Made by a program: the position numbers and the translations under genes. Shown in pieces: positions 39,478-47,763 of a stretch of 64,000 nucleotides of DNA. Numbering within the stretch: position 1 is the stretch's first letter; each line of letters opens with the position of its first letter. The DNA is from Rhodococcus spelaei. GTDB taxonomy: Bacteria > Actinomycetota > Actinomycetes > Mycobacteriales > Mycobacteriaceae. The notes beneath the pieces were generated by a model, which had not been told where the DNA came from, made no database searches, and was given only the letters and a program-made list of their open reading frames with translations. Where the stretch lies: positions 1 to 64,000 of the forward strand of contig NZ_VIGH01000010.1 in NCBI RefSeq assembly GCF_006704125.1, written 5' to 3'.

Positions 39478-41267
39478 GACGAGACCGCGGCCCGGGCCCG
39501 TCCGGCGACCGTGCGCGCCTGAGCGCCCGCGCGCAGGAACTGTCCGGTCTTCTCGACACCGAAGCCGGGCTCGAATTCCCCGTTGCGGTACACCAGTTTT
39601 CCGTTGATCACCGTCGCCACCGCAGCCCGGTCGTTGCGGTTGACCATGCGGCGCAGCCCGCCGTACTCGGCCACCGGTTCCTCGAAGAGACCGTCGACAG
39701 TGTCGTCGAGCCCCGCCGGGTCGACGATCACCAGGTCGGCGCGGTCGCCCTCACACAGGTGCCCGGCGTCGATCCCGTACCAGTCGGCGAGCTCACCGGT
39801 GAGCCGGTGCACCGCCCGCTCGACGGTCAGGAACGGCTTGCGCTCGCGCTGGGCGTCGTTGACGCGCTTGAGAAGTCGGATCGGGAAGTTGTAGAACGCC
39901 ATGTTGCGCAGGTGCGCGCCCGCGTCGCCGAATCCCATCTGCACGCCCGGACTTGCCGCCAACTTGCGCGCGAACTTGGGGCGGTGGTTGGCCACCGTGG
40001 TGCGCCAGCGCAGGTTCTTGCCGTACTCGACGACGAGGTCGAGGTACGCGTCGACCGGGTGGACCCCCCGCTCGTCACCCACCCGGCCGAAAGTCTTTCC
40101 GACGAGCGTCTCGTCGGGGCACTTGACGATCACCGCGTCGTAGAAGTTGCGGTGCCAGATTCGCGGGGACCACTTGTTGTCGTAGTCCTTGCGGAACCAG
40201 CGCCGATACTCCTCGTCCTGGAGCAGCTCGTTGCGCTCGACTTCGTTCTTCAGGTGCAGCGCCGCGGCGCCGGCACCGAACTCCTCGAACACGACCAGGT
40301 CGATGCCGTCGGCGTAGACGGTGAAGGGCACCGGCAGGTGCTGCCAGCGGAAGTCGGTCCTGGCGAAGCGATTGAGCAGCGGCGCGGCGGCGAGCATGAA
40401 GTACACGATCGCGGGGTACGCCTTCGAGTCCGCGCCCGAGAGCAGCGACGTCTTCAGCGGCCTGCGGCGTCCGATGCCGGAGCTCTCCACGAAGAACGAC
40501 GCCACGTTCGGGTGCAGGTTGATCGTCGGCGCGCTCTGCAGGATCTTGCCGCGGTCGCGCAGGATGCGGTTGAGGAAGCGGAACTCGCGCCAGCGCGCGT
40601 AGGTCGAGGGCAGCGACCGCGACCGGTACTCGTCGCCGTCGATCTTGTCGAGCGCATTGGTCATCGAGGACAGTCCGAGGAGTCCGGCGTCGATCGCCTC
40701 GGTGAGCATCGCGCCCATCCGGTCGAGTTCGGCGGCACTGGGCTTGGTCTTCCGGTCGGTGCCGCGACCGAGCCCGAGGACGTGGGTGCGGATGTCGGAG
40801 TGGCCGATGAAGCCGGCGACGTTGGGTCCGAGCGGCAGCGCGTCGAGCGCCTGCACGTACTCGGCCGGCCGGTGCCAGGTCTTGTTCTCCTCCAGGATCC
40901 GCAGCACCGAGTCGTGCGGCACGGCCTCGACCCGACTGAACAGGTCCGCGCACTCGCGGGGCGTCGAGTAGACGGTCGAGAGCGAGCAGTTGCCGAGGAC
41001 GACGGTGGTGACGCCGTGCCGCACCGACTCCGGCAGACCGGGACTGACCAGCGCCTCCGCGTCGTAGTGCGTGTGCACGTCGACGAATCCGGGCAGCACC
41101 CACTTGCCGGCCGCGTCGAGGACCTGGGTGTCGGGTCCGACGGGGAGCGGTTCGGCCGAGACGGTGGTGACCACGCCGTCGCGGACGCCGAGGTTGCGCA
41201 GCAGCGGGCGGCCGCCGGTCCCGTCGAACCACAGTCCGCCGTTGACCACGATGTCGTACTCCGCCAT
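39474..41267 (-). CDS. Amidohydrolase, N-acyl-D-amino-acid deacylase family
   Basis: 597-aa metal-dependent amidohydrolase. The HxH motif is in GFVDVHTHYDAEAL, and the late metal/catalytic Asp is in VQMGFGDAGAHLRNMAFYNF. The C-terminal beta-sandwich continues to GKLVYRNGEFEPG. It is of the D-aminoacylase type, but the substrate is uncertain and the group often acts on other cyclic amides or lactones. It is first of a three-gene operon, and a palindromic operator candidate lies 24 bp upstream. Confidence 0.88.
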   Translation of the reverse strand: MAEYDIVVNGGLWFDGTGGRPLLRNLGVRDGVVTTVSAEPLPVGPDTQVLDAAGKWVLPGFVDVHTHYDAEALVSPGLPESVRHGVTTVVLGNCSLSTVYSTPRECADLFSRVEAVPHDSVLRILEENKTWHRPAEYVQALDALPLGPNVAGFIGHSDIRTHVLGLGRGTDRKTKPSAAELDRMGAMLTEAIDAGLLGLSSMTNALDKIDGDEYRSRSLPSTYARWREFRFLNRILRDRGKILQSAPTINLHPNVASFFVESSGIGRRRPLKTSLLSGADSKAYPAIVYFMLAAAPLLNRFARTDFRWQHLPVPFTVYADGIDLVVFEEFGAGAAALHLKNEVERNELLQDEEYRRWFRKDYDNKWSPRIWHRNFYDAVIVKCPDETLVGKTFGRVGDERGVHPVDAYLDLVVEYGKNLRWRTTVANHRPKFARKLAASPGVQMGFGDAGAHLRNMAFYNFPIRLLKRVNDAQRERKPFLTVERAVHRLTGELADWYGIDAGHLCEGDRADLVIVDPAGLDDTVDGLFEEPVAEYGGLRRMVNRNDRAAVATVINGKLVYRNGEFEPGFGVEKTGQFLRAGAQARTVAGRARAAVSS

Positions 41268-41290
41268 GTTGCACCCCTCACAGGATTGTG

Positions 41291-41307
41291 TGTTACCGGA
41301 GGTTACA
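41291..41307. promoter_or_regulatory. TetR-type operator candidate
   Basis: TGTTACC-GGA-GGTTACA, a 17-bp dyad with one mismatch, between the amidohydrolase start and the bfd promoter. TetR-family sites often look like this. No TetR gene is adjacent. Confidence 0.5.
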
Positions 41308-41373
41308 GATGGCTCGGAGGGGAAGTCAACGACGGGCGCGAACGCCGCTCGACCAGCCCGAAATCAAGATCGG

Positions 41374-41392
41374 TTAGGCTACCCTTTTCTTT
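41374..41392. promoter_or_regulatory. IdeR/DtxR iron box 1
   Basis: TTAGGCTACCCTTTTCTTT, matching the left half of the IdeR consensus TTAGGTTAGGCTAACCTAA. It lies 58 bp before bfd. Confidence 0.7.
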
Positions 41393-41401
41393 CTCGTGCG
41401 C

Positions 41402-41420
41402 TTAGCGTAGCCTGCCCTGT
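41402..41420. promoter_or_regulatory. IdeR/DtxR iron box 2
   Basis: TTAGCGTAGCCTGCCCTGT, a second imperfect IdeR box 9 bp after the first. It is 30 bp before the bfd ATG and likely overlaps its -10. Confidence 0.6.
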
Positions 41421-41449
41421 GGAACCGAAAGCGCCGGAGGAAGTACGAC

Positions 41450-41656
41450 ATGTACGTGTGCATATGCGCGGCAGCAACCGAAGAGCAGGTGCAGCTGTGC
41501 ATCACCGCTGGGGCGCAGACGGCCAAGCAGGTCGCGATGGGATGCGGCGCCGGAAAAGGCCGCGGCTGCGGACTGTGCCGCGACCGGATCAAGTCCATGA
41601 TCGAAAACCACTTCTCGAGTTGCGAGGTCGACGAGGTCGGACAGATCAGCGCGTGA
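41450..41656 (+). CDS. bfd: Bacterioferritin-associated ferredoxin
   Basis: 68-aa [2Fe-2S] protein that reduces ferric iron in bacterioferritin for release. The cluster ligands are C4, C6 (MYVCICAA), C40 and C43 (GCGLCRDR). Extra Cys at 17 and 32 is unusual but not clearly functional. GGAGG precedes the ATG. It forms a unit with bfr and sits behind two IdeR boxes, so iron control is expected. Confidence 0.94.
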   Translation: MYVCICAAATEEQVQLCITAGAQTAKQVAMGCGAGKGRGCGLCRDRIKSMIENHFSSCEVDEVGQISA

Positions 41657-41715
41657 ATTCGCCTGCTGGGCGTTAGGCTGACACTACGGTTCAGCCCACC
41701 CCCAGTGGAGGCGTC

Positions 41716-42201
41716 ATGCGCGGCGACGACGAAGTAATCGCACTTCTCAACGAGCAGCTCACCAGTGAACTCACGGCCATCAACCAGTACTTCCTGCACT
41801 CGAAGATGCAGGCCAACTGGGGCCTGACCAGAATCGCCGAGCGGACCCGCCAGGAGTCCTTCGAAGAGATGCAGCACGCGGAGATCCTCACCGACCGGAT
41901 TCTCATGCTCGAGGCGCTGCCGAACTACCAACGACTGCTGCCGCTGCGCGTCGGCCAGACCCTCCGCGAGCAGTTCACCTCGGACCTTGCCGTCGAGGTG
42001 GAGGTCGTCGAACGTCTCCGACCCGGCATCACGATGTGCCGGGCGAAGGGCGACCACACGTCGGCCGGGATCTTCGAGAAGATCCTCGCCGAGGAGGAAG
42101 ACCACGTCGACTACCTCGAGACGCAGCTCGAACTGATCGACAAGCTGGGCGAGCAGCTCTACCTCGCGCAGACCGTCGACCAGCCTCCGACTGTCGCCTG
42201 A
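41716..42201 (+). CDS. bfr: Bacterioferritin
   Basis: 161-aa heme-containing ferritin. The heme-ligand Met52 is in FEEMQHAE. Ferroxidase ligands E18 (SELTAINQY), E51, H54 and the EEEDHVDYLE helix are present. Length is standard. It stores iron as a 24-mer and starts 59 nt after bfd. In mycolata IdeR activates bfr when iron is plentiful, fitting the boxes upstream of bfd. Confidence 0.97.
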   Translation: MRGDDEVIALLNEQLTSELTAINQYFLHSKMQANWGLTRIAERTRQESFEEMQHAEILTDRILMLEALPNYQRLLPLRVGQTLREQFTSDLAVEVEVVERLRPGITMCRAKGDHTSAGIFEKILAEEEDHVDYLETQLELIDKLGEQLYLAQTVDQPPTVA

Positions 42202-42218
42202 GCGCCCCGGCGACCTGC

Positions 42219-42258
42219 GGTCACCCTGCCGGACGCTGGGACGAACGGCAGGGTGACC
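42219..42258. terminator. bfr / tRNA-Cys bidirectional terminator
   Basis: GGTCACCCTGCC (42219-42230) pairs with GGCAGGGTGACC (42247-42258), 12 bp perfect. It is 17 nt past bfr and 4 nt past the tRNA-Cys 3' end on the other strand. Confidence 0.8.
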
Positions 42259-42262
42259 TTCG

Positions 42263-42333
42263 AGCGGATGACGGGACTCGAACCCGTGTAAACGGCTTTG
42301 CAGGCCGGTGCCTAGCCACTCAGCCACACCCGC
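42263..42333 (-). tRNA. tRNA-Cys (GCA)
   Basis: 71-nt cloverleaf on the minus strand. Acceptor GCGGGTG pairs with CATCCGC (one G-U), the anticodon loop CCTGCAAAG gives GCA, and the discriminator is U as required for tRNA-Cys. CCA is not encoded. Confidence 0.96.
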
Positions 42334-42342
42334 ATCGATGAG

Positions 42343-43593
42343 TCACTCTGCCGGGCCGCGAGCAGGTCGGCCAGAGTTGCGCTCAGCCTGATCCGAAGTC
42401 CGCATGCGGGCGTCCGGGCGGCGCAGCGCGAGCACCGCACTGAATCCGGCAGCACACAGCGCGAACACCACCGAGCAGACCGCGAAGGCGGTGCCGCCGA
42501 GCGTGGTGAGGCCCAGGGCGGTCGTACCCGCACCGGTACCGATGTAGAGCACCGAGTTGTTCCAGGACACCGCCGGAGCGCGCCGGTCCGCCATCACCGT
42601 CGTCAGGTACACCTGGGCGGTACTGAAGAACGCGGTGCCGCAGAAGAAGGCGAGCACGAATCCCGCCAGCATCAGCTGCCAGCTGTCCGCCGTCGTCGCG
42701 ACCGCCAGTCCGACCGCCAGCGCCAGTCCCCACCCGACGCTCAGCTGCGACACGTGCCTGCCCGCCGAACTCCACCGGTCGATCAGCGGACCGGCGATCA
42801 GCGATCCGATCAGCGAACCGACCCCGACCGCCATGCCCACCAGCCCGAGCACCCCGGTCCCGAAGTCGAATCGGGTCGCGAACAGCGCGCCCGCGTACGC
42901 GTAGGTGCCGAGCCTCGCGGCCTGCACGAAGAAGTTGCCGGCCATGATCGTCCGGAACACACCGACCTTCCACAGCCCGAACGACGATCGCAGCGCACCG
43001 AGCGGGCGGGCGGACGATCCTGCGGCCCTGATGGATTCGCGCAGCCGCAGCGCGATCAGTGTGCCCGCCACCACGAGTCCGAGCGCGACGACCGCGAACG
43101 CGAACCGCCAACTCGACGCCGCCGCAGCGAACGTCGCCAACGGCACCCCGACGATCTGACCACCCGCGTAGGCAGCGGACCCGCGCGCGATCGCCCGGCC
43201 CCGCTCACGGGGCGCCGCAGTCTCGGCGAGGTAGGCCCACATGGCCGGGCCGACCAACGCGCCGCCGATACCGCCGATCACCCGCGCCGCCAGGAGCCAG
43301 CCGAGCCCCGGAGCGAGCGCACACAGCAGCTCACCGGTCGCGAAAACCGCTATGCCGGAGACGATCACCCGTCGCCGCGGTAGGTGCTCGGTCAGCGCAC
43401 CGACGAGGGGGCTGGCAATCGCATAGGACAGACCGAACACCGTGACCACCCAGGCGGTGGCGGCGATGCTGGTGCCGAAGTCCCCGGAAATGGTCGGCAA
43501 CAGCGGGGAGGCCAGGAACAGTTCTGCCCCCATCAGGAAGAACACCGCCTGGATCAGCCCGTGCTGTCGCCAGGGTGTCTGTTGCTGTGTCAC
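42343..43593 (-). CDS. MFS transporter
   Basis: 416-aa membrane protein with 12 predicted helices. The loop 2-3 motif A region is GALTEHLPRRRVIVSG, and the second half repeats with GPLIDRWSSAGR. It is of the general drug/metabolite proton-antiporter type; the substrate is unknown. GTG 43593 (MTQQQTPWRQHGLIQAV) is preceded by GAGGAACC. It diverges from an SDR gene. Confidence 0.87.
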   Translation of the reverse strand: MTQQQTPWRQHGLIQAVFFLMGAELFLASPLLPTISGDFGTSIAATAWVVTVFGLSYAIASPLVGALTEHLPRRRVIVSGIAVFATGELLCALAPGLGWLLAARVIGGIGGALVGPAMWAYLAETAAPRERGRAIARGSAAYAGGQIVGVPLATFAAAASSWRFAFAVVALGLVVAGTLIALRLRESIRAAGSSARPLGALRSSFGLWKVGVFRTIMAGNFFVQAARLGTYAYAGALFATRFDFGTGVLGLVGMAVGVGSLIGSLIAGPLIDRWSSAGRHVSQLSVGWGLALAVGLAVATTADSWQLMLAGFVLAFFCGTAFFSTAQVYLTTVMADRRAPAVSWNNSVLYIGTGAGTTALGLTTLGGTAFAVCSVVFALCAAGFSAVLALRRPDARMRTSDQAERNSGRPARGPAE

Positions 43594-43706
43594 GGTTCCT
43601 CGCCTCCGCGACCAAAGGTACTGCGCCACGCCGGATCGGCCGGCACGGCTCCCGCTGACAGGGAAGAGGCGGTGCCGCCGCTGGGCTGCGCTCATACCGT
43701 GTGGGC

Positions 43707-44519
43707 ATGACTGCACTCGACTTGCGGGACCTGGCGGGCGGCACGGCGGTGGTGACGGGCGCGGCCTCGGGGATCGGTGCGGCACTCGCGCGGCGCGCCG
43801 CAACCCTCGGAATGCACGTGGTGCTGGCCGACTTCGACGCCGACGGGCTCGCGCGGATCGCCGCCGAACTCGCCGACGCCGATGTGTTCGCGGTCCGCTG
43901 CGACGTCACCGACGCGGCCGACGTGGACCGACTGGCCGCCGCGACAGCGGACCGGTTCGGCCCGGTCCGGTTACTGGTCAACAACGCCGGCGTCGAGAGC
44001 ACCGGACGCCTGTGGGAAATGGCCCCGGACCGCTTCGAGCGCGTGCTCGCGGTCAACGTCACCGGGGTCTTCCACGGGATCCGCGCCTTCGTGCCGCGGA
44101 TGATCGCCGACGCCACCGACGCGATCATCGTCAACACCACGTCGGTCGGCGCGGTCACCACGATGCCGGCACAGGCGGCGTACGTGGCGAGCAAGCACGC
44201 GGCGCTGGCGTTGACCGAGTGCCTGGCAGTCGAACTCGCCGAGACGGGCGCACCGATCCGGGTGGCGGCGTTCCTGCCCGGCCCGGTGCACACCGACATC
44301 TACGCGAGGGCCGACGCGGACGGCGTCGCGGGCGATGCCCTGCGCGCCCGGATGCGGGACTTCCTGCGCGAGCGCGGCGTGACACCCGCCGCGGCCGCCG
44401 ACGCCCTGTTCGAGGGGTTGGCCACGGGCGAGTTCTGGATCTACACCGACGCCGAGCGTGCGGACGAGCTGCTGCGTCGACGGGCGGATCGCCTGACCGG
44501 CCACCTGCCTCCCGGGTAG
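43707..44519 (+). CDS. SDR-family oxidoreductase
   Basis: 270-aa short-chain dehydrogenase. TGAASGIG cofactor loop (about residues 16-23), NNAGVES and the catalytic YVASK are all present. The C-terminus is a little longer than usual and the substrate is unknown. A GTG two codons upstream is an alternative start. Confidence 0.92.
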   Translation: MTALDLRDLAGGTAVVTGAASGIGAALARRAATLGMHVVLADFDADGLARIAAELADADVFAVRCDVTDAADVDRLAAATADRFGPVRLLVNNAGVESTGRLWEMAPDRFERVLAVNVTGVFHGIRAFVPRMIADATDAIIVNTTSVGAVTTMPAQAAYVASKHAALALTECLAVELAETGAPIRVAAFLPGPVHTDIYARADADGVAGDALRARMRDFLRERGVTPAAAADALFEGLATGEFWIYTDAERADELLRRRADRLTGHLPPG

Positions 44520-44532
44520 GCGCTCCGCGCTT

Positions 44533-44587
44533 GTGCGCGCGAATTACCCCAGCTGGGATGAACCGCGCGCACGGGCGGCGCAGCCGC
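44533..44587. repeat. 55-nt palindromic element, copy B (inverted)
   Basis: Same architecture as at 26676 but reversed. The 40-nt palindrome (44533-44572, GTG...CAC) is followed by CC and, read on the minus strand, the mini-hairpin GCGGC-TGC-GCCGC. Palindrome arms share the GTTCAYCCCAG end with copy A. Confidence 0.85.
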
Positions 44588-44606
44588 TTCGTGGAATGAT
44601 GGCGGC

Positions 44607-45137
44607 ATGCCCTCGCAACCGCTGCCGCTCGACCCGATCGAGGAGGCGCACCGCCAGTGGGAGAAGCACGGCTGGGGTGAGGTCGCGGACGGGATGGCCG
44701 CGGTCACCTCGCTGATGCGCGCGCAGCAGATCATGATGGCCCGCGTGGAGGAGGTGCTCAAACCGACGGGGCTGACCTTCTCGCGTTACGAGTTGCTGAC
44801 CCTGCTGACGTTCACCCGCACCGGCGCGCTGCCGATGGCCAAGGCCAGTGCGCGACTGCAGGTTCACCCGACCAGCGTCACCAACGCCGTCGACCGGCTC
44901 GAGGCCGCCGAGTTGGTCCGGCGGGTGCCGCATCCGAGCGACCGCCGCACCACCCTGATCGAAATCACCGAAGCGGGACGCAGTTTGGCGCTCGCGGCGA
45001 CCGAGCAGCTCAACACGCAGGTCTTTGCGCGCCCCGGCCTGTCCGCGGATAAGCTCGACACCCTCGTGCGGATCCTCGCGGAGCTGCGCCGGACCGCCGG
45101 CGACTTCGACACCGGAGACGCACCCACCAAGTGGTGA
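44607..45137 (+). CDS. MarR-family transcriptional regulator
   Basis: 176-aa regulator with the winged helix (LPMAKASARLQVHPTSVTNAV recognition region, then the wing VPHPSDRRTTLIEITEAG). Its ligand is unknown. It lies 27 nt upstream of the Hsp70-like gene on the same strand. Confidence 0.93.
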   Translation: MPSQPLPLDPIEEAHRQWEKHGWGEVADGMAAVTSLMRAQQIMMARVEEVLKPTGLTFSRYELLTLLTFTRTGALPMAKASARLQVHPTSVTNAVDRLEAAELVRRVPHPSDRRTTLIEITEAGRSLALAATEQLNTQVFARPGLSADKLDTLVRILAELRRTAGDFDTGDAPTKW

Positions 45138-45164
45138 CATACGACAGCAACGAGGAGTGCGACG

Positions 45165-46028
45165 GTGGTGCTGGTTCTTGGCGTGTCGGCGGGGGCGAGC
45201 GGAGCGCGTGCGGTGCTGGCACATTCGGATCGACCGCATCACGATCCGCTGGCCCGCTGCGACGTCCGACGCCGACCGGGTAGCCCCATCGGAGAGCCCG
45301 TGATCTCGGCGATCCGCACCCTGCGCGCGACGGCCGTCGAGCAGGGCGAGCTCGTCTCCGCCACCGCAGTCACCCTGCGCACCGGCATCGATCCGGAGGT
45401 GGTCGAGTTCACCGCGGCCTCGACCACCCGCGCCCACGTGCGGGTGCTGCCCGAAACTGCCGCCCAGCTGAGGTATCTGCGGTTCACCGGTCAACTCCCC
45501 CGGCGTGGCGCCGTGGTGATCTACGACGTCGGCGGCTCCGGGTTGTCCGTGTGTGTGGCCGACGCGCCGTCCGGCGAGATCCTGTCCTCCCGCCGCAGCG
45601 CGGTGGTCGGCGGCGACCAGCTGGACCGACTGGTGCAGGATCACCTGGCCGCGAGCGGCGTCCGGATCGATCTCACGGCCTGCCGGGACCTCAAGGAACA
45701 GTTGTCGTTCGAACGGGTCGTGACCGCCTCCGATCCGAGCACCGGAGCCATGACCGTGCTGACGAACAACGACCTGGCCGCGCTGACCCGGGACGGCGTG
45801 ATGCACTCGGTGTCCCTGCTGCGCACCATGATCCGCGAGTCCGCGGCGTCGCCGGCGGCGGTGGTGCTGCTGGGCGGGGGCGGACACGTCGCCGCGTTGC
45901 GCGACTGGCTCGAGACTTTCCTGCGGCTCCCGGTGACGGTGCCGCCGGACCCGGCCTCGGTCGCGGGGCGCGGAGCGGTGCTCCTCGCCGCCGCCACCGC
46001 GGCGGGGTCGACGCTGCGCCGCTGGTGA
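45165..46028 (+). CDS. Small Hsp70/actin-fold protein
   Basis: 287-aa protein carrying only an actin/Hsp70-type nucleotide-binding domain. The phosphate-1-like loop is LGVSAGASGARAVL, phosphate-2 is YDVGGSGLSVCVAD, and the adenosine motif is VVLLGGGGHVAALRDWL. It is shorter than DnaK's ATPase domain (about 380 aa) and has no substrate-binding domain. Actinobacteria have several such proteins of unknown role. GTG start. It is likely co-transcribed with the MarR gene. Confidence 0.8.
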   Translation: MVLVLGVSAGASGARAVLAHSDRPHHDPLARCDVRRRPGSPIGEPVISAIRTLRATAVEQGELVSATAVTLRTGIDPEVVEFTAASTTRAHVRVLPETAAQLRYLRFTGQLPRRGAVVIYDVGGSGLSVCVADAPSGEILSSRRSAVVGGDQLDRLVQDHLAASGVRIDLTACRDLKEQLSFERVVTASDPSTGAMTVLTNNDLAALTRDGVMHSVSLLRTMIRESAASPAAVVLLGGGGHVAALRDWLETFLRLPVTVPPDPASVAGRGAVLLAAATAAGSTLRRW

Positions 46029-46042
46029 CGCTGCGCTTCGAT

Positions 46043-46093
46043 GAGGCCGCGCTGTCGGTGAGGCTGCGCTGTCGGTGAGGCTCAGCTGTTGGT
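46043..46093. repeat. 17-bp tandem repeat
   Basis: Three consecutive 17-bp units at 46043-46059, 46060-46076 and 46077-46093. Units 1 and 2 differ by one base; unit 3 is degenerate and lies inside the 3' end of the enoyl-CoA hydratase gene. Confidence 0.85.
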
Positions 46094-46858
46094 GAAGTGG
46101 GGCGACCGTTTCTCGACGAAGGCAGCCATCCCTTCCTTCTGATCAGCGGTGGCGAACGTCGAGTGGAATACCCGGCGTTCGAACTTCACGCCCTCGGCGA
46201 GAGTGGTCTCGAACGACCTGTTGACCGCCTCCTTCGCCATCATCGCGATCGGGAGCGACATCTCGGCGATGGTCGTCGCGACCTTCAGCGCCTCGTCGAG
46301 CAGGGCCGCCGCCGGGACGATGCGCGAGACCAGCCCGGCGCGCTCGGCCTCGTTCACGTCCATGGTCCGCCCGGTCAGGCACATGTCCATCGCCTTCGCC
46401 TTGCCGACCGCCCTCGTCAGCCGTTGCGAGCCACCGATTCCCGGGATCACACCCAACGTGATCTCGGGTTGCCCGAACTTCGCGGTGTCGGCGGCGATGA
46501 TGAAGTCGCACAGCATCGCCAGCTCGCAGCCACCGCCGAGGGCGTACCCGGCGACCGCCGCGACGATCGGGGTACGGGCGGACGAGAACCGGTCCCACTG
46601 GGAGAACAGATCTTCCGCATGCACCTCGGCGAACGTCTTCGGCTGCATCTCCTTGATGTCGGCGCCCGCCGCGAACGCGCGGTCGGACCCGGTGAGCAGG
46701 ATCGCCCCGATTCCGGGATCGGCGTCGAGTTCCTCGACCGCCGCCACGACCTCGCGCATCAGCTGGCTGTCGAGGGCGTTGAGCGCCTTCGGGCGGTTCA
46801 GCGTGACGACGCCGACGCGGCCCCTGCGGTCGAGGAGGATGGTGTCGAACTCACTCAC
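46082..46858 (-). CDS. Enoyl-CoA hydratase
   Basis: 258-aa crotonase-fold enzyme. The oxyanion loop is [11 protein letters not shown], and the two catalytic glutamates lie in [11 protein letters not shown] and [12 protein letters not shown], so it should be a true hydratase. Within this operon it would hydrate methacrylyl-CoA in valine breakdown. The GTG at 46858 has AGGAG 7 nt upstream; the next GTG, at 46864, is too close to that site. It overlaps mmsB by 8 nt. Confidence 0.95.
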   Translation of the reverse strand: MSEFDTILLDRRGRVGVVTLNRPKALNALDSQLMREVVAAVEELDADPGIGAILLTGSDRAFAAGADIKEMQPKTFAEVHAEDLFSQWDRFSSARTPIVAAVAGYALGGGCELAMLCDFIIAADTAKFGQPEITLGVIPGIGGSQRLTRAVGKAKAMDMCLTGRTMDVNEAERAGLVSRIVPAAALLDEALKVATTIAEMSLPIAMMAKEAVNRSFETTLAEGVKFERRVFHSTFATADQKEGMAAFVEKRSPHFTNS

Positions 46859-47762
46859 CGGCACTCTCCTGGCTCGAGCGGGTACGGATGTCGGTCACGA
46901 TGGCGGAGAAGTCCAATGCTCCGCCGCCATCGGTATTGAACCGGTGGTACAACTCCGCGGCGCGGAGTCCGAGTTCGGCGTCGACGCCGTTGGCGCGCAC
47001 CGCATTCGCGGCGAGACCCAGGTCCTTGTCCATCAGCGCAGCCGCGAATCCCGGCTGGTAGTCGTGGTTGGCCGGCGTGGTCGGCACCGGTCCGGGCACC
47101 GGGCAGTTGCTGGTCAGCGCCCAGCACTGGCCGGATGCGTTGGAGGCCACGTCGAACAGGGCCTGGTTCGACAGGCCGAGCTTCTCGCCGAGCACGAACG
47201 CCTCACTGATCGCGATCATCGAGACACCGAGAATCATGTTGTTGCAGATCTTGGCGGCCTGTCCGACGCCGGAGGCGCCGCAGTGCACGACCTTTCGGCC
47301 CATCACGTCGAGCAGGGGGTGCGCCGACGAGAAGTCGGCCTCGGAGCCGCCGACCATGAACGCGAGGGTCCCGGCGGTGGCGCCGGCGACCCCTCCCGAG
47401 ACGGGGGCGTCCACGGCGCGGTGCCCGGCCTGCAGCGCCTTGTCGTGCGCGGCCCTCGCGTCGGCGACGTCGATCGTGGAACTGTCCACGAACAGGGTGT
47501 CGCCCTTCACTGCGGGCAGGATCTCGTCGTAGAGATCGAGTACCAGGCGACCGTTGGGCAGCATGGTGATCACCACGTCGGCGTCCGCGACGGCCACGAC
47601 CGCCGAATCCGCCACGGCGAGACCGTCCCTGGCTGCCTGCTCCAGAGCGGCCGGGACCGGATCGTACCCGGTCACCCGGTAGCCGGCCTTGACCAGGTTC
47701 GCGGCCATCGGTCCGCCCATGTGGCCGAGTCCGAGGAACGCCACCGTCGGCTGGGTGCTCAT
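46851..47762 (-). CDS. mmsB: 3-hydroxyisobutyrate dehydrogenase
   Basis: 303-aa beta-hydroxyacid dehydrogenase. The Rossmann motif [12 protein letters not shown] is at residues 9-20, the substrate loop is [11 protein letters not shown], and the catalytic lysine is K171 in GQAAKICNN. It oxidises 3-hydroxyisobutyrate to methylmalonate semialdehyde, the substrate of MmsA. It follows the hydrolase gene by one base. Confidence 0.96.
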   Translation of the reverse strand: MSTQPTVAFLGLGHMGGPMAANLVKAGYRVTGYDPVPAALEQAARDGLAVADSAVVAVADADVVITMLPNGRLVLDLYDEILPAVKGDTLFVDSSTIDVADARAAHDKALQAGHRAVDAPVSGGVAGATAGTLAFMVGGSEADFSSAHPLLDVMGRKVVHCGASGVGQAAKICNNMILGVSMIAISEAFVLGEKLGLSNQALFDVASNASGQCWALTSNCPVPGPVPTTPANHDYQPGFAAALMDKDLGLAANAVRANGVDAELGLRAAELYHRFNTDGGGALDFSAIVTDIRTRSSQESAGE

Positions 47763-47763
47763 G

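Noticed and set aside
41374-42327. 317-aa minus-strand frame across bfd-bfr
   Set aside because: It is antisense to two textbook genes and its translation has no domain.
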